From Struthio camelus (lineage: Eukaryota > Chordata > Aves > Struthioniformes > Struthionidae), in the NCBI RefSeq assembly GCF_040807025.1, contig NC_090942.1:81387987-81451986 (forward strand): a stretch of DNA of 64,000 bases, given 5' to 3'. Positions within the stretch are counted from its first letter, which is position 1; every line of letters starts with the position of its first letter. The notes beneath the pieces were generated by a model that was not told where the DNA came from, made no database searches, and saw nothing but the letters and a program-made list of their open reading frames with translations. The position numbers and the translations under genes are program-made. Positions 1-10,740 of the stretch are shown here, piece after piece.

Positions 1-3000
1 CGAAAAATCTTTGTTTGCTCAGCAAGTTTTTCATTAAGGGTATAGTCTTGGGAAATGTGAGATCCTTGTATCTTCTACTGAAAAGAGCTGATATTAGCCA
101 GGAAGTGCCTACTGCTTTGAAAGGTTTTGCTATAGATACCTCGAAGGGCTCCATTTCCTTACAGAACAAATCCATGAGGCTGCAGGTTGGCCTACAAGTT
201 TGGTACCTCCGTTCGAGAGATCCCGTTTCTGTTGGGAGAGATCTTTCCATTTTATGTAGCTTGAAATTGCTGTGTCAGAATGAGGCAAGCACTACTTATA
301 CTTCGTTTTATAGCCAGCATGGTGTTACAGCTCAAGCCAGCATATCCTTGTATCTGAAGGGTCCACTGAGTCATGTTTCCCTCCTTACTGTTTGAATGAG
401 CGTGACTATGAAAGGAATTTCCCTGTAAAAGCTGAGATAATTCAATCGCATTAGTAGTGAAGTAACCATTCTGTAGCTACATCCACCCGCGTTCAGAATT
501 TTCCTTCATCTACATGATATGCAAAATTTAGAATTGAGCTTGCGGGCTGTACTATTTTTCTTAATTCTTAGATTATAGTTTGGTTTTACATGATTTAAGA
601 GAACACTGGTACTAGAAGAATGGTACGTCTTAAGCACAGTCCTCAAAGTGGGAAGAAAGTAGTAAGAGTCAAAGGGAGAAGCAAAATTCCTACACATCAG
701 ATCTGGAAAACTTTCATTTGATAGTTTTAAAGGGTGTTCTTATAATATTAAAAAAAAAAAAAAATCAACTCTCTCTCCTTTTTCTTTTGGAGCTGCTGTG
801 AAACTATGGCTCATTCGGATACTAATCTCCTTTACCCTTGCCCTGGTTTCAGCTATAGGCTGTGTACTGGAAAGAGTTTAAAAATGTAGCTACTTTTTGT
901 CATTTTTCGTTAGAGTAACACTTGTGTGCCTCCTAAGTATTTAAATACTTATGTGAATAATTCTCTTCTCAGTTTATGGATAGCAATGAAAAATAAAAAG
1001 TTAACCATTAAGTCACTTTTTTGCTATTCTAATGAAATAATAAAAGTTTTGGGTTACTCTCTTTTATTATGAATACTTTTTTTTCTATGTGGAAAAGATA
1101 GTGCTAGTTTTCAAACGATTGAGGAGAAAGTGTATTTTTCTTCAGACGCATGTTGAACTTAAGCAAAACATGAAAGTGCAGATTCAGTTTTAAGAAAAAG
1201 TGTGTTTTAGGGATGAAAATGCATATTTATTTAATGGTATTTTTAAAATTAAAGTGGATTTTTTTTTGACAAGCTGTATACTGCATCATTCTTAGTTTCT
1301 GCAGGAGCATGTAGTAATCAATTAGTTTTTTGGAATGGAAAGGAAAATGTAGTCAAATGCACAGAACAGCTTTTAAAAGTCTTTTTAGACTTACGTCTTT
1401 CTAATTTAAGGACGCCACTTACTTGTGTTGGATATACAAAGAATGGAAAAAAGCAAGCCAGGGAAACATTTTGTTACTCAGTCATGCTAACAAGAAAACA
1501 CAGTTCATTCTTCAGAATTTTGAAATGATAGATCTCATTCTTATTCTCTTGCACTTAACTCCCAGGTTAGTTTCTCAACTTTGAATGAACTAGTACTTGG
1601 TTGCTAGCTTTTTTTTATAAATATTATTTTCTTTAAAATAAATTGCTGCATACTCTGAGGTGAAGGAACACATTCCTTTATACCTCCAATAGAGGCTATA
1701 GCTGTCGAAAGGCTGGATTTTCAGCTCAAATTCTTTGCATTCATTCACCAGCAGACTGGACCCAGGGCCTCCAATGTTGATCTTGAGATTTGACTATTCT
1801 TAAACTTCAACAAACTTCCCATGTGTGAGGTAAAAGAGAAACCTTTAAATAGATAAAAGTGTTTTTAGGTATTACCTTAGTTTGCAATGAAAACCAAACC
1901 CTCAGGTAAAGCTGTTCTTATTTTTTTTTTTAAGCTGTCTTGTTGGAGACCTGTGGTCATCTCTATCCCAATTTTATTTATGGAATGTAGATAGTGTCTG
2001 TGGATGTCTTGCTCCTGGATGTCCAGGCAGCCTTCCCTTTTGGGAGAGCGCTTGGTCACAGGGCAGGGGAAGGTCCTTGGCGAAAGTCTTCAGATGGGGA
2101 GTTGCACTGCTTTGGCCCCTACCCAACTTTGTAACATCAAATATCTGCTCATGTGTGATCCTGAGGTAGGGGGAGTTTTGCTGTAAATCTTACAGGGCAG
2201 AGGTACAGACGTCCCTCGGAGGGAGTGTGAGAGCAAGTCAGATGTGAATGTTGTGCTTAATGTGTAGGGCTTGACAGGTCTCCATTCACGAGATGTCCCC
2301 TAACACTTCTCTGCCTTTGACCCTCACTGTTGTGGGTGACCAGGATCGTGAAGAGGGAGATGATCTCCCTGGCAATCCTGGAATTGACTCTGAGGAATGC
2401 TTTGAACACAACAGCAGGGACTGAGGACTAGTGCATTCATCAGGGAGTCAGAGTGGAGAGTGGAGCCCAGGATCTGTTTTCGTAATGATCTAAGTTGTTA
2501 AGGAGATTGGTTACTATGTTTTTACCCTTTAGGGCTTTTGCAGAGATTGCGGGTTTGTAAAGCACTGTAGAATTCTTTATGTTCACACGGGTACCTGGAC
2601 GAAAGTATTCTCATAAGTTACTTGTTTTGCAATGTAAAACCTAAATAACTTTGATTATAATTTGAGGCAGGGAATCTCAAATCATCAAATATTTTAATGA
2701 GTCAGTTGACATATCTGCTTTCTCGTGTTTGCAATAGGTGAGTCAAATGGGTTGTCTTAAACCTGGCAGATCAGCTAGAACAGTTTTATTCCATGTCTGC
2801 GGTGGGCTAGGAGGCTATGCCTAGTACGGTGTTGGCTGACTGTCTCCGCCTGTTTACAGCTCTAACAGAGAGAAGTTTAAAGAAATGTCTGGGTTCTGTT
2901 GATATAAATTGGCAGAATATGCATGGCAGATAGGTGGATGTGTTTCTGTGTGTAAGGTGGTAATTCCTTTCTGGGTGGAAGGGAGGATTCTGACCTGTTG

Positions 3001-6000
3001 AGCAGTAAGGAGGCATTCAAGTGATTGCTAGAGAGTCAGAATAGTGATTCTTGACTTCAGCCTTAACACCTGCCCGTCTTGACACGTGAACATCTGCTTA
3101 TCACTTTATGAAATCTTAATATTTGTTCCTAGCTTATGCTTTTTAAAAAGTCTTCTGCAGACATCTCTTCTAAAGATTACCTTCTTAGCACATTAATCAG
3201 TGTGCGTGATTAGACTCTTAGCTGTAATTTTTGTTCCCATATCTCCTTAAGACTTAAAGTGTTTGCTCACTAATTAATGATCCAAAAATGTAAGATTTTT
3301 ATCAGCTGTGCTTTTGGAGTGCTTTCTCATGTGACTTGGGATACTGAGTCTGCCAGAGAAAGTTATGAGCTTTATACAGATTAGTCTGTTAAAATGTGAT
3401 GTGATGGAGGAATAGCGAGCATAGTTTCTAGCTAGGTCATACACTCCTATTGTGACTGATATACTGTGACTTAGCATAAGATGGATAACCTCATCTTTAG
3501 TAGGAGACTTGTGACTGATTTTGTTTAATTACTGATTTTGAGAGAATGTTTGCAAGTGTGAATAGCATGTTTTCTTCCTCACCCTTTTACCATAACAAAT
3601 TCAGTGCTTAGGCTAGTTTTTATTTCTCACTGACTATTTTTATAACTTTCTATTAATTATGTAGATGATCACCAGTTTCATACTAAGTTAGATTCTGCAG
3701 ACCTATTCCTTCAGCAACTAATGCAAATAAGAGTCTGGACCACCGTTTAAGATGATTCCCTGGGTTGGGTCTCAAGTGTTGGCTGATATAGCACTTAAGA
3801 GCTAATCGTTTATCTTGGAATGAACGGAGAGGTGCTGAAAGATATTGAACTGATGGCTACAGACAGCATTGTTTTAATCTGGCAATTTGTTCCGTGCCTG
3901 CAGGTGTAACAGCAAGGCCAGCTTTATCACAATATTCTGTGAGTGTGGCTCAATTCGCGGGGGATGTGACTGCTAGTAACCACACTGCGTGTATCTGTCC
4001 TTCCAAAGGAGGCTCTCCTCAGGGCTCACTCTGGCAGCACTTCTCCAGAGATCTGTGGAATCTCTTCCCAATGCCCTTTTGCTCGTTTTTGGGCAAAAGA
4101 GAAATTCAAAAACTGAAAGACTGTTTCCATATTGGGTCAAGTAATTGAAGCTATTTCCAATTGCAGGTCAAATAATTTTGTACCTGAACACTGACACCAG
4201 GCACAAATTATGATAAGAGCTCAGTAGTGTATTAAAAAGGGAGAGAAGCTATGTTTTTCTGTCTTCTGAAGCACTGGTGTGCTGAAACATGAGCTTGGTT
4301 GGACTTCTGACAAATGCATGTCATTATTAATATTTTTATGACAAACTTTATCATTAGCATTCTTGTGGGTCTTGATTGCATGTGACTCCCTGAAAAAACA
4401 AATCCCCACTGCTGAATGCTAATGGATCCCATCCCTTTATGAACTCCAGGGGAATACAAAGAGAACACAAAGTGTTTGCTTGTTTTTTGTTGGTCTGCTG
4501 CCATGCTCAGCATCAACGAGCACTTCTGCTTTGTCTTTTTTTCTGTCACACCAGCATAGCAACTGGCTAGGCAAACATGACTGGAAGCCAGGGAGGTATG
4601 GTAACATGGAATGGTGGAAAAGGATTTGGCAGGCCTTTTTTTTCCCCCAACTGGCTTGCTTAAGCTTGCATTAGGAGCTTCTAAATATTAATAAGAAAAA
4701 GTTACCAAGAATGCAGGATTTGGTTAAATCGCTTAAGCTAGCTGTGCAGGGTGATGCATAATTTTTTGGTGAATTGCAGTTCAGGAGCCGCGGAGACGAT
4801 ATGAGTCTTTGAGGATGCTGTGAAGGCAGATTATTAGGGTCTTGCTGCTTGAAGTCAGAGTTAAGAGGGAAGGAAGTGTACCGTGATTTCTATAATTGAC
4901 AAGAAATGACCTCAGGGATGTAAGCCTTTTTCCCTCCCATAAGACAGAGCATGCATGCAAGGCTGGTACAGTGATAAAAGATCTTAAGAGAGAGAGCAAG
5001 AGCAATTAGTATACCTATCTGTACACAAGTTCTCAAGAGAGAACTAAATGGAAAGAGGTTAATTGATAATGGTGGGTCCATGATGACTTCTTCTGAGTGT
5101 GAGTAATAACAGTTAGTAAATTGTGAGTGCCTCCAACCCTTCCTGTGAAGACTCTGTGTATTTCTATCTCCTACTGAACTAGGAGTATAAATTTCACCAC
5201 AGAGCAATGAGCGTGCTTCCGTGAGAGGACGGAGCCATGCTTGTTGCCCCTGAAGGGGGACAACCTCCTTCTCCCCTTGACCTTGGCTGGTTAGATTTGT
5301 ACTATTTTGGTGAATCAGATAGGCTTACTGTGTAGTCAGATGAGTGAGGAGGACATGAAAGCGAAGGTCCTGAAAAGGAGAGGGAGCAGAGATGGGAGCA
5401 GGATGTTTCCCCTGAGAAGCAACAAGTTGCAGAAAGTTGGTTACATCTGTCTTGCTTTTATAAAAAATGTTACTTTGTGCCTTGAACCAGGTTATCCTTT
5501 TTTACAGAACTAAGTTTAATGAATTACCGTATGCATTAGTTACAGGCAAGCTTGGAAAATAGTAACTAAACTAGAAAATCTTAAGGAATGCACCTTTGTT
5601 GCAGGATGAGTGGAAAATATAGATTATTCAAACTGTGGTCTGCAGTTGAAATGCAAAAAAGTTTGAATTTTTGCTTACTCTTCTGACTGTATTATGTTTG
5701 TTTCATTAGCACTTGGTGTCCATAAAGTACTTTCTGTTCCTCGCTTTGCTTATGGTAGGCAGCTACTCCTGAATAAATTAGGAGAGGCAGTATGTGCGAG
5801 GGTAGGATTATGTTGCCAAGTGATTGTTGACTCACTTTCCAGAGAAAGAATAGCCGTAATTGTATAATTCTTTTATTTTTTTTTTCATTCTAGCACATCA
5901 GTTCACTATTTTGTTGTTTTTATCGCAGCCTGTTGAGTTTATAGAACAAGTGAATTCTGTGACTATCAAAGCAGACTTATTTTGTAGCATCCCATGGTAA

Positions 6001-7309
6001 AAAGTGTAATTTTTATTATGAGCTGTGGTATTTTGAACACTGCTTATAAGAAAAATTACCATGTATACACAGTATGGTGAAACACTAAGCCGGCAGTGAA
6101 ATTCTTATATATAGGTGTGTGTTAGGTGTGTTTCTCCACACCCTCTCCATTCAAACACTGTGGTCAAAATGCAAATAAAGTGAAATTCTCACTTCAGAGG
6201 GAAAGCGGGGTGTGTGACTGACATAATGCTTTACAAGGCAATCCTACCTCATGGCCACTATATTAACTTTCATACTATATTTAAGACTTTTGTGTGCCAT
6301 GTTCTCATATTAAGAGTAAAATATTTGGGAGGGGAAGCACAGAGTAAACATTGAGGAAACTGTTCCCTCCTCCTGTATTTGGAGGAAGGGAAGTGTTCAG
6401 ATCTGTGTGTGTGTTTTTTTTTTTTTTAAAAAAGCCACCAAAAAATGAGGAAAATGCTTGCCAGTGCCTGCTATGTATAGGACAAGAAATGATGGGATTG
6501 CATTTCTGCAAGGGAGATCTAAATATGGCACTGGGATAGCTGGAATGAGGAGACAATCTTGCAGGTTGTGTAAGTTGCTGTTGTTATTTTTTTAAGGCAA
6601 AAATGCCCAGGCTGGTTAGGTACAGCTCTAATGGAGGCAGCAGGAGTCAGGTAGGAAAGAAATGGAACTGAAAGACAGAACTTAGTGTAACTAAATTCCC
6701 TTTTAGTAAAAATCCTCAGAAAATTCCTTTGAAGTAAATCAAGACTGAAGGAGTTCAGGTGGCCAGGGAATAATTCTGAGAAATTTCATCTTAAGAGTAG
6801 GCTTCCTGAAACTATGGTCATTTTATTGCAGCATAATTAAGTTTTTGGACTAGTATAAGGCAGTAACTTTTCTTTCAAATTGAAGTGTTAAACTTCATAA
6901 TCTAGTATTTCTACAGCTGATGAGTATTAGGGCAAGGGTTGTCACTGATATTCATTGCTAATATTAAAGCACTTTTGCTACAGAGTTGACTGATCATCTC
7001 TTCCTCTCCTAGATACTGCTCTTCCAAATCAGATTAGCAGCATTTACAATAGGACTGCTTGAGCACTGGCTTCATATTGAAGTTTTAACCCTCTCTTCTG
7101 GTGCTGTCACTGAAACCTTCACATGTCAGCTCTCTCTCTTTTTTTTTTTTTTTAAAAAAAAAACAAAACAAAACACCTACATCCTCTATTGCTCCAGAAT
7201 CAGTGAAAGTATGTGCAAGGTTTAGGTTTGAGACATCTTGTAGGCACCGCCACATGATTCCAGCATTCTCTTTGCAGAGCAGGACCTTTAACATACCCTT
7301 CCTTTCCAG
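1..7309 (+). other. CREBL2: CREBL2 intron 1 (3' part), no exon seen
   Basis: AT-rich non-coding DNA upstream of CREBL2 exon 2. The short first coding exon of CREBL2 (five residues in mammals) and its promoter were not found here, and no GC-rich island is present, so the gene starts left of the window. The longest open frame (15-395, 126 codons) resembles nothing I recognise and has no splice context that would make it an exon. Low-complexity runs include a poly(A) tract near 750 and T-then-A tracts near 6414-6433 and 7139-7163. The neighbouring gene DUSP16, expected to the left by synteny, is not visible. Confidence 0.75.
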
Positions 7310-7507
7310 GTGGTTGGAGGCAAAGTAAAGAAACCAGGCAAGCGAGGTCGAAAACCAGCCAAAATAGACTTGAAGGCAAAACTTGAGAGGAGTCGTCAGA
7401 GTGCAAGAGAGTGCAGAGCCAGGAAGAAGCTGAGGTACCAATACCTGGAAGAGCTGGTTTCAAGCAGAGAGCGAGCCATCTGTGCTCTCAGAGAAGAGCT
7501 TGAAATG
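7310..7507 (+). CDS. CREBL2: CREBL2 coding exon 2: bZIP basic region and zipper start
   Basis: Internal exon of cAMP-responsive element-binding protein-like 2, a small nuclear bZIP-family factor reported to cooperate with CREB in adipogenic and metabolic gene control. The 198 bases encode 66 residues in phase 0, from VVGGKVKKPGKRGRKPAK to ALREELEM, essentially identical to the mammalian protein as I know it. It opens with a Lys/Arg-rich stretch containing an AT-hook-like GKRGRKPAK. Next comes the basic region SRQSARECRARKK and then the leucine-zipper start (LRYQYLEELVSSRERAICALREEL). The acceptor is a pyrimidine tract ending ctttccag at 7309; the donor is ATG|gtaagt at 7508. With the usual five first-exon residues this covers about residues 6-71. 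The position of the invariant bZIP Asn carries Ser (about residue 33). Confidence 0.97.
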
Positions 7508-8639
7508 GTAAGTAACTATCATTTAAGCTAACCCTCAGTCTGATTTGGAGCTTGCTGTTGTGGATATTTGTCCTTGAAATCCCTGTGACTAAAATGAGAA
7601 CAGCATTTAACCATAAGGTACTAAAAGATTAGCAACAGATGCACTCAGCTGCTTGCCCACTTTGCATACTGAAAATGAACCTTGGGCTACAAGTTATCTT
7701 CTAGTTTTGAACTAGAAGTAAACAAAGAGAGGGCCATTGCATGCAAATTTGTTGTCTTTGAAATCTTTATTTTGGAAAGCCTCTGGCAGGCAGAGAAGGA
7801 GGCAGAGGATAGAAAGAGACATGTTAAAAGATCGGTGGGGAGATGCATCCATAGTTTGCCAGTGCTTCCCACTGACCTTTGTCTTTGTGTGGGAAGTTGA
7901 ATTTTGGAGCACGCTATTGACATGTGTAGATGGTTGCTTAGCTGTGCAGTGTTTTGAGCATGCATTAAAATGGGTGTCTCGGCCAAATAAGTTGCATTAA
8001 CAAAAGAGTGTTCTATCCCAAAATAGAAAGCCAACTCCCTGGTGATAGGTAGGTGCCACTGAAATTGATATTGCTCTGACCTTGTGTTAGGTTTGTTTGA
8101 AGAGGTAGGGCTAGTCAACCCAGATGAATAGGGATAGGACTTAGGTGGAAATTCAGCCAACTGGCCTTACAGTGTGTTTCAGGGCTTGCCAGTGAAGAAT
8201 TAAAAGTGCAGGAACTAGGAATAAGGCAAGTGTCCTGTAACTATTTCTTGCACAATCAGGAAGGACCTTTTAATAGTTGATCAGGCCCAGAGTTATGTGG
8301 AGTATTTGTTTTTAATAGGCCATGAACTGGAACAGTGTTCTGGCATGCCAAGAGCAAGCAAATGCACGAAGTGTTCCATATTGCTTAATAAGTACAGTAT
8401 TGTATCTAGCGCTTCCACTAAGAAGCAGTTTACTGAATGAAACGGGATTTACTGAGGCCAGGTGTGCAACCATTGACATGAGCTTAGCTCATTAGTGCTC
8501 TGCAGTTTTATAAGAGGCTTCAGCCCAGGAAAGCCAAACCTTAAATGAATATACTGGAAGGTAGAGATAGCAGCTCTCATTTTGTCTGCTAATGTGATCC
8601 TGGCAGTTTGCTAATGCCTAATGTGTTTGCATATTTCAG
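7508..8639 (+). other. CREBL2: CREBL2 intron 2
   Basis: A 1.13-kb intron bounded by gtaagt at 7508 and atatttcag ending at 8639. A 157-codon antisense open frame (7687-8160, minus) lies inside it but shows no recognisable domain and no splice context; I regard it as chance. Confidence 0.93.
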
Positions 8640-8787
8640 TACAAGCAGTGGTGCATGGCGATGGACCAAGGGAAAATCCCATCTGAAATAAAAGCCCTGC
8701 TAACTGGAGAGGAGCAGGGCAAAGCACAGCAGAACTCAACCAAACTTGCCAAGACTGGGAAGACAGAAGCAAACAGCAGCAATCCCT
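8640..8787 (+). CDS. CREBL2: CREBL2 coding exon 3: C-terminal region
   Basis: The exon encodes 49 complete residues, YKQWCMAMDQGKIPSEIKAL through KTEANSSNP, plus one extra base. It continues the zipper helix from exon 2 and then the short polar C-terminus, which is rich in Lys, Gln, Asn and Ser and is the part that differs most from the mammalian sequence. The donor is CCCT|gtaagt at 8788. Five first-exon residues plus 66 plus 49 gives 120, the same length as the human protein. The leftover T joins GA of the next exon to make the stop codon. If the donor were not used, the frame would instead run a further six codons (CKYPVYD-like end, with TAA at about 8809). Confidence 0.96.
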
Positions 8788-9488
8788 GTAAGTATCCAGT
8801 CTATGATTAATTCCTATTTTGTTACATCTTTTGTGGTATAGGAGGATGGTTGTGGTGTAGGAAGAAACATGAGGATGTGCTCTTGGGCACAAATAGTTGA
8901 TTGAAACAAAGGACTTAGTGGGTGGTACAAAGACTCTGTGTAATGTTTACACGGACAACACAGAAATGACACTAGTTAGGAAGCTGGGCAGTTGTTTTAA
9001 AATAAGACTCAACCTTTGTGCTTCACTGAGGCCTGTGAGACCTTAATTTTTAAAGCAGTTTCTGTTTTCCTAATGGAAAAGGAGCACATAAAACATAACT
9101 GAATTTTTAAAGCTTCATCAAGAAAACATTATTTTAGCTGCAAGCCCTCAAAAGTGAGAAATGCTAGACTTGGGATTTCCCATGAAGTCTTGTTTCTGCC
9201 TGTTCTATCCTTGTCCAGGGAATGGAATAACGTTCTTTGGGGAGACTGAAGGATGAAAAGATCATATAATGCAAAGTCATTTTCCTGATACATGTATGCA
9301 AAGGGACAGAGTTGAGGTAGCACAGGCAATTCTAAATGTCATATCTTCTGATTTTGAAACACTTTACAGGTTAAATTGTACTTTGCTGTAGCTTCTAAAA
9401 TATGAATTCTTAGCTTTATACTTTTAAGAAACAATGTGAAAAACACATTTGTAACTAACAATCTTCCCCCATGGTGCATCATTCACAG
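8788..9488 (+). other. CREBL2: CREBL2 intron 3
   Basis: A 0.7-kb intron from gtaagt at 8788 to tcattcacag ending at 9488. The acceptor is preceded by a modest pyrimidine stretch (aatcttccccc). Nothing else is visible inside it. Confidence 0.75.
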
Positions 9489-10690
9489 GAGTCGAGTGCA
9501 GAACGTCAGCCCTGCAGCACAGATAGCTTGGTAGCTAGCAGAAGAATGCTGTTATCAGAGAAGTGGATGGATTACTGGGTGCAGGTGGAAGGATCCCAGT
9601 CTGCTGTCTTCTCTTTGCTCCTCCCCACATGAAGCTCTGATTGTGGTGTTCCTAAGCCTGTATGGAGTGGGGCTTTTGGGGTAGTAGGTGTTTATATAAG
9701 TGGAGCCTTGTTCTTCCTTTCTCTGCCCCTTCCTCCCCAAACACAGCTATGGCAGCTTTTTGGCATACCCAGTAAGAGGTGGGGGCTGCTCTTGTGTTAA
9801 AGGCATGAGCTCAGAATTAGACTGGCTGTGTGGTCAGTAACTATTGTGGGAGGCTGAGAGGTTCTGTAAAATAAAAACAGGAGGAGGATCTTGTAACAGC
9901 TTTGCTAAAGCTAAGTGGAATACTGTAGGTCAAGGAAAAGGCACTTTTTGGACTCTCACTGAATATCAAAAGCTTTCAGTAAGAGGGTTTGTAGTAATGT
10001 AATTTGTAAACTAAATAAAAACAGTACTTTCAGCATCTTTTTATAATACAGCATTTGTTTTGTGTTATTGGTGCTGTTATTGGTGCTCTTACAGAGAGGT
10101 ACTAGATCTATTCCCTGCTTCTGTGCATATTTCTATCACGGAATGTATTTCTTCTCCCTACCCCTGGTATATAGTTAAGGCATCTCCATTCACCCCACTT
10201 CCAGCAGTGGAACAACTGCTGCCTACTCCCACCCATCATGCCCAGCTTTTTTTTTCTGTACTCGGCTGCATTTGGGACCTGGTTTCTTCCTAGCCTGAGA
10301 CTTGATATAAACTCTGCTGTACTAGCCTGATTTCCCAGCTAAAGATGATGCCAAGAACTGGTAGTAAGGAAAAGGAGCTGAATCAGTTTGGCCTTGTGAT
10401 AAGAGGGGATGGCAAAAGCCTTGTGAGCTGATTTATTCACTCAAGGTATTGGTAGATAACCTACCATTTCCTTTAGACTGCACTTTATCCTGTAGATGCA
10501 TTTTTACATGTAGATGATGCAATGTGAAGAAGCAGAGCCCTCAGGATTTTCAGTGGGGCTTTTGCTTGCTTGTCCTCTGTTTTGCTTGTGACAATGTCTT
10601 TCTCTGTATTTTATGAAATGCATGGAACATTTTTCAATCTTACATTTTCTTTTTTGTTTCATAGAATAAATATTATAATGAATGACTGCT
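9489..10690 (+). other. CREBL2: CREBL2 terminal exon: split stop codon and 3' UTR
   Basis: The predicted last exon begins GAGTCG; its first two bases complete TGA with the T at 8787, so the exon is almost entirely 3' UTR. Candidate ends are set by AATAAA at 10014-10019 and at 10665-10670; a third AATAAA at 9870-9875 has a less convincing downstream element. The right boundary is therefore uncertain and alternative polyadenylation is likely. The 3' UTR assignment rests on the splice acceptor and on collinearity, not on transcript data. Confidence 0.65.
10014..10080 (+). terminator. CREBL2: CREBL2 poly(A) signal with GU-rich downstream element
   Basis: AATAAA at 10014-10019 is followed at about 35-60 bases by a strongly GT-rich stretch (tttgttttgtgttattgg, from about 10053). 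That is the textbook layout of a vertebrate cleavage/polyadenylation site, with cleavage expected near 10035-10045. Confidence 0.6.
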
Positions 10691-10740
10691 AGACGGAGTG
10701 TTACATTCTTTTTATTGACATAATTGTGTCTCTTTAGAAT
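10665..10740 (+). terminator. CREBL2: Possible distal CREBL2 poly(A) signal
   Basis: AATAAA at 10665-10670 follows a T-rich stretch and is followed by a T/GT-rich segment (near 10707-10735). It is compatible with a longer 3' UTR isoform. Confidence 0.4.

Noticed and set aside
7687..8160. 157-codon minus-strand open frame
   Set aside because: It sits in CREBL2 intron 2 with no domain, splice context or promoter.
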